This document shows positions 5,467-5,612 of a stretch of 5,612 nucleotides of DNA, piece after piece. Both the position numbers and the translations under genes were made by a program. Under the pieces are notes generated by a model. It was not told where the DNA came from, did not search any database, and worked only from the letters and a program-made list of their open reading frames with translations. The DNA is from an uncultured Eubacteriales bacterium (GTDB lineage Bacteria; Bacillota; Clostridia; Oscillospirales; Oscillospiraceae): NCBI GenBank assembly GCA_900546255.1, contig URCB01000093.1:1-5612 (forward strand), given 5' to 3'. Position 1 is the first letter of the stretch, and every line of letters begins with the position of its first letter.

Positions 5467-5599
5467 GGTCCGGCTGGACCGGGGGTGCGGCCCCGGGCGT
5501 GGGGCCGGGGGGGCTGCCATCGGTAGGTGGTCTCAGCTGGACCAGCGCAGGTTAGCACCTGCGAGGTGGGTTCCCGCCCGGTCCCGGGCGGGGATCCAG
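5467..5599 (-). other. Hairpin-rich region upstream of the VWA gene
   Basis: A series of perfect stems fills this stretch. They are GGTCC/GGACC (5467-5471/5476-5480), CGGCCCC/GGGGCCG (5488-5494/5501-5507), CGCAGGT/ACCTGCG (5546-5552/5557-5563) and CCCGCCCGG/CCGGGCGGG (5573-5581/5584-5592). An outer stem CTGGA/TCCAG (5537-5541/5595-5599) could close the last two into a three-way junction. A competing TGGTC/GACCA stem (5528-5532/5540-5544) would exclude it. GCTGGACC occurs twice (5473-5480, 5536-5543). I checked by eye for T-box, SAM, FMN, fluoride, 6S, SRP and tRNA signatures and found none. It may be an mRNA leader, a small RNA on either strand or an intergenic repeat element. Confidence 0.45.
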
Positions 5600-5612
5600 G
5601 CTTTCTCTAGAG

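Noticed and set aside
5537..5599. tRNA or T-box leader on the plus strand, suggested by GGTGGGTTCCCGCCC
   Set aside because: There is no seven-base anticodon loop, no GTTCRA T-loop and no matching acceptor stem. The T-box core GGGTGGNACCGCG is not present.
5533..5610. Possible 3' end of an upstream minus-strand gene (25 codons to a TGA at 5533-5535)
   Set aside because: The frame is too short to judge, shows no AAA+ ATPase or other family motif, and overlaps the hairpin-rich stretch. It is not supportable as a gene.
1..5612. CRISPR array, insertion sequence, integrase or attachment-site duplication
   Set aside because: I found no regularly spaced long direct repeats, no transposase or integrase motifs and no matching terminal repeats on either strand.

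Overview
The window is very GC-rich, with coding third positions almost always G or C. Its gene content fits a high-GC member of the Clostridia, of the gut Oscillospiraceae type. Three signs point there: a RepA_N-type replication initiator, a large PAS-containing hybrid sensor kinase with strong purine-rich ribosome binding sites, and a CoxE-like VWA protein. The taxonomic placement is inference from composition and family distribution, because no rRNA or marker gene is present.

Layout. Positions 1-276 hold no gene. They contain several inverted repeats, including a perfect 26-bp dyad, and three copies of a GTGCAACTTT-like decamer just upstream of the first gene. A plus-strand gene at 277-873 encodes a short (198 aa) RepA_N-domain protein. 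The 3' end of this gene and the DNA just past it look like a replication origin: a perfect DnaA box (772-780), four copies of GCCRAATCYGG (787-857), a 46-bp AT-rich stretch in an otherwise GC-rich window (863-908), and a second DnaA box in the opposite orientation (944-952). RepA_N plasmids are known to carry their origin inside the rep gene, so this arrangement is the most notable item in the window.

The other two genes lie on the minus strand, converging on the rep gene. A 398-aa CoxE-like VWA protein (5437 to 4241) has a strong Shine-Dalgarno sequence and ends at a textbook intrinsic terminator (4188-4219). Next comes a 1019-aa membrane hybrid histidine kinase (4090 to 1031) with two membrane segments, three PAS-like regions, HisKA, HATPase, receiver and HPt domains. 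It ends at a second intrinsic terminator (987-1014). The terminator between the two makes them separate transcription units. The VWA gene has an unusually hairpin-rich upstream region (5467-5599), and its usual MoxR-type AAA+ ATPase partner would lie beyond the right edge if present.

The three genes show no obvious joint pathway. The rep/origin block looks like an independent replication module (plasmid, integrated element or its remnant) next to ordinary chromosomal-type signalling and maturation genes. The possible new biology is the compact origin-in-gene and the unexplained structured leader of the VWA gene.
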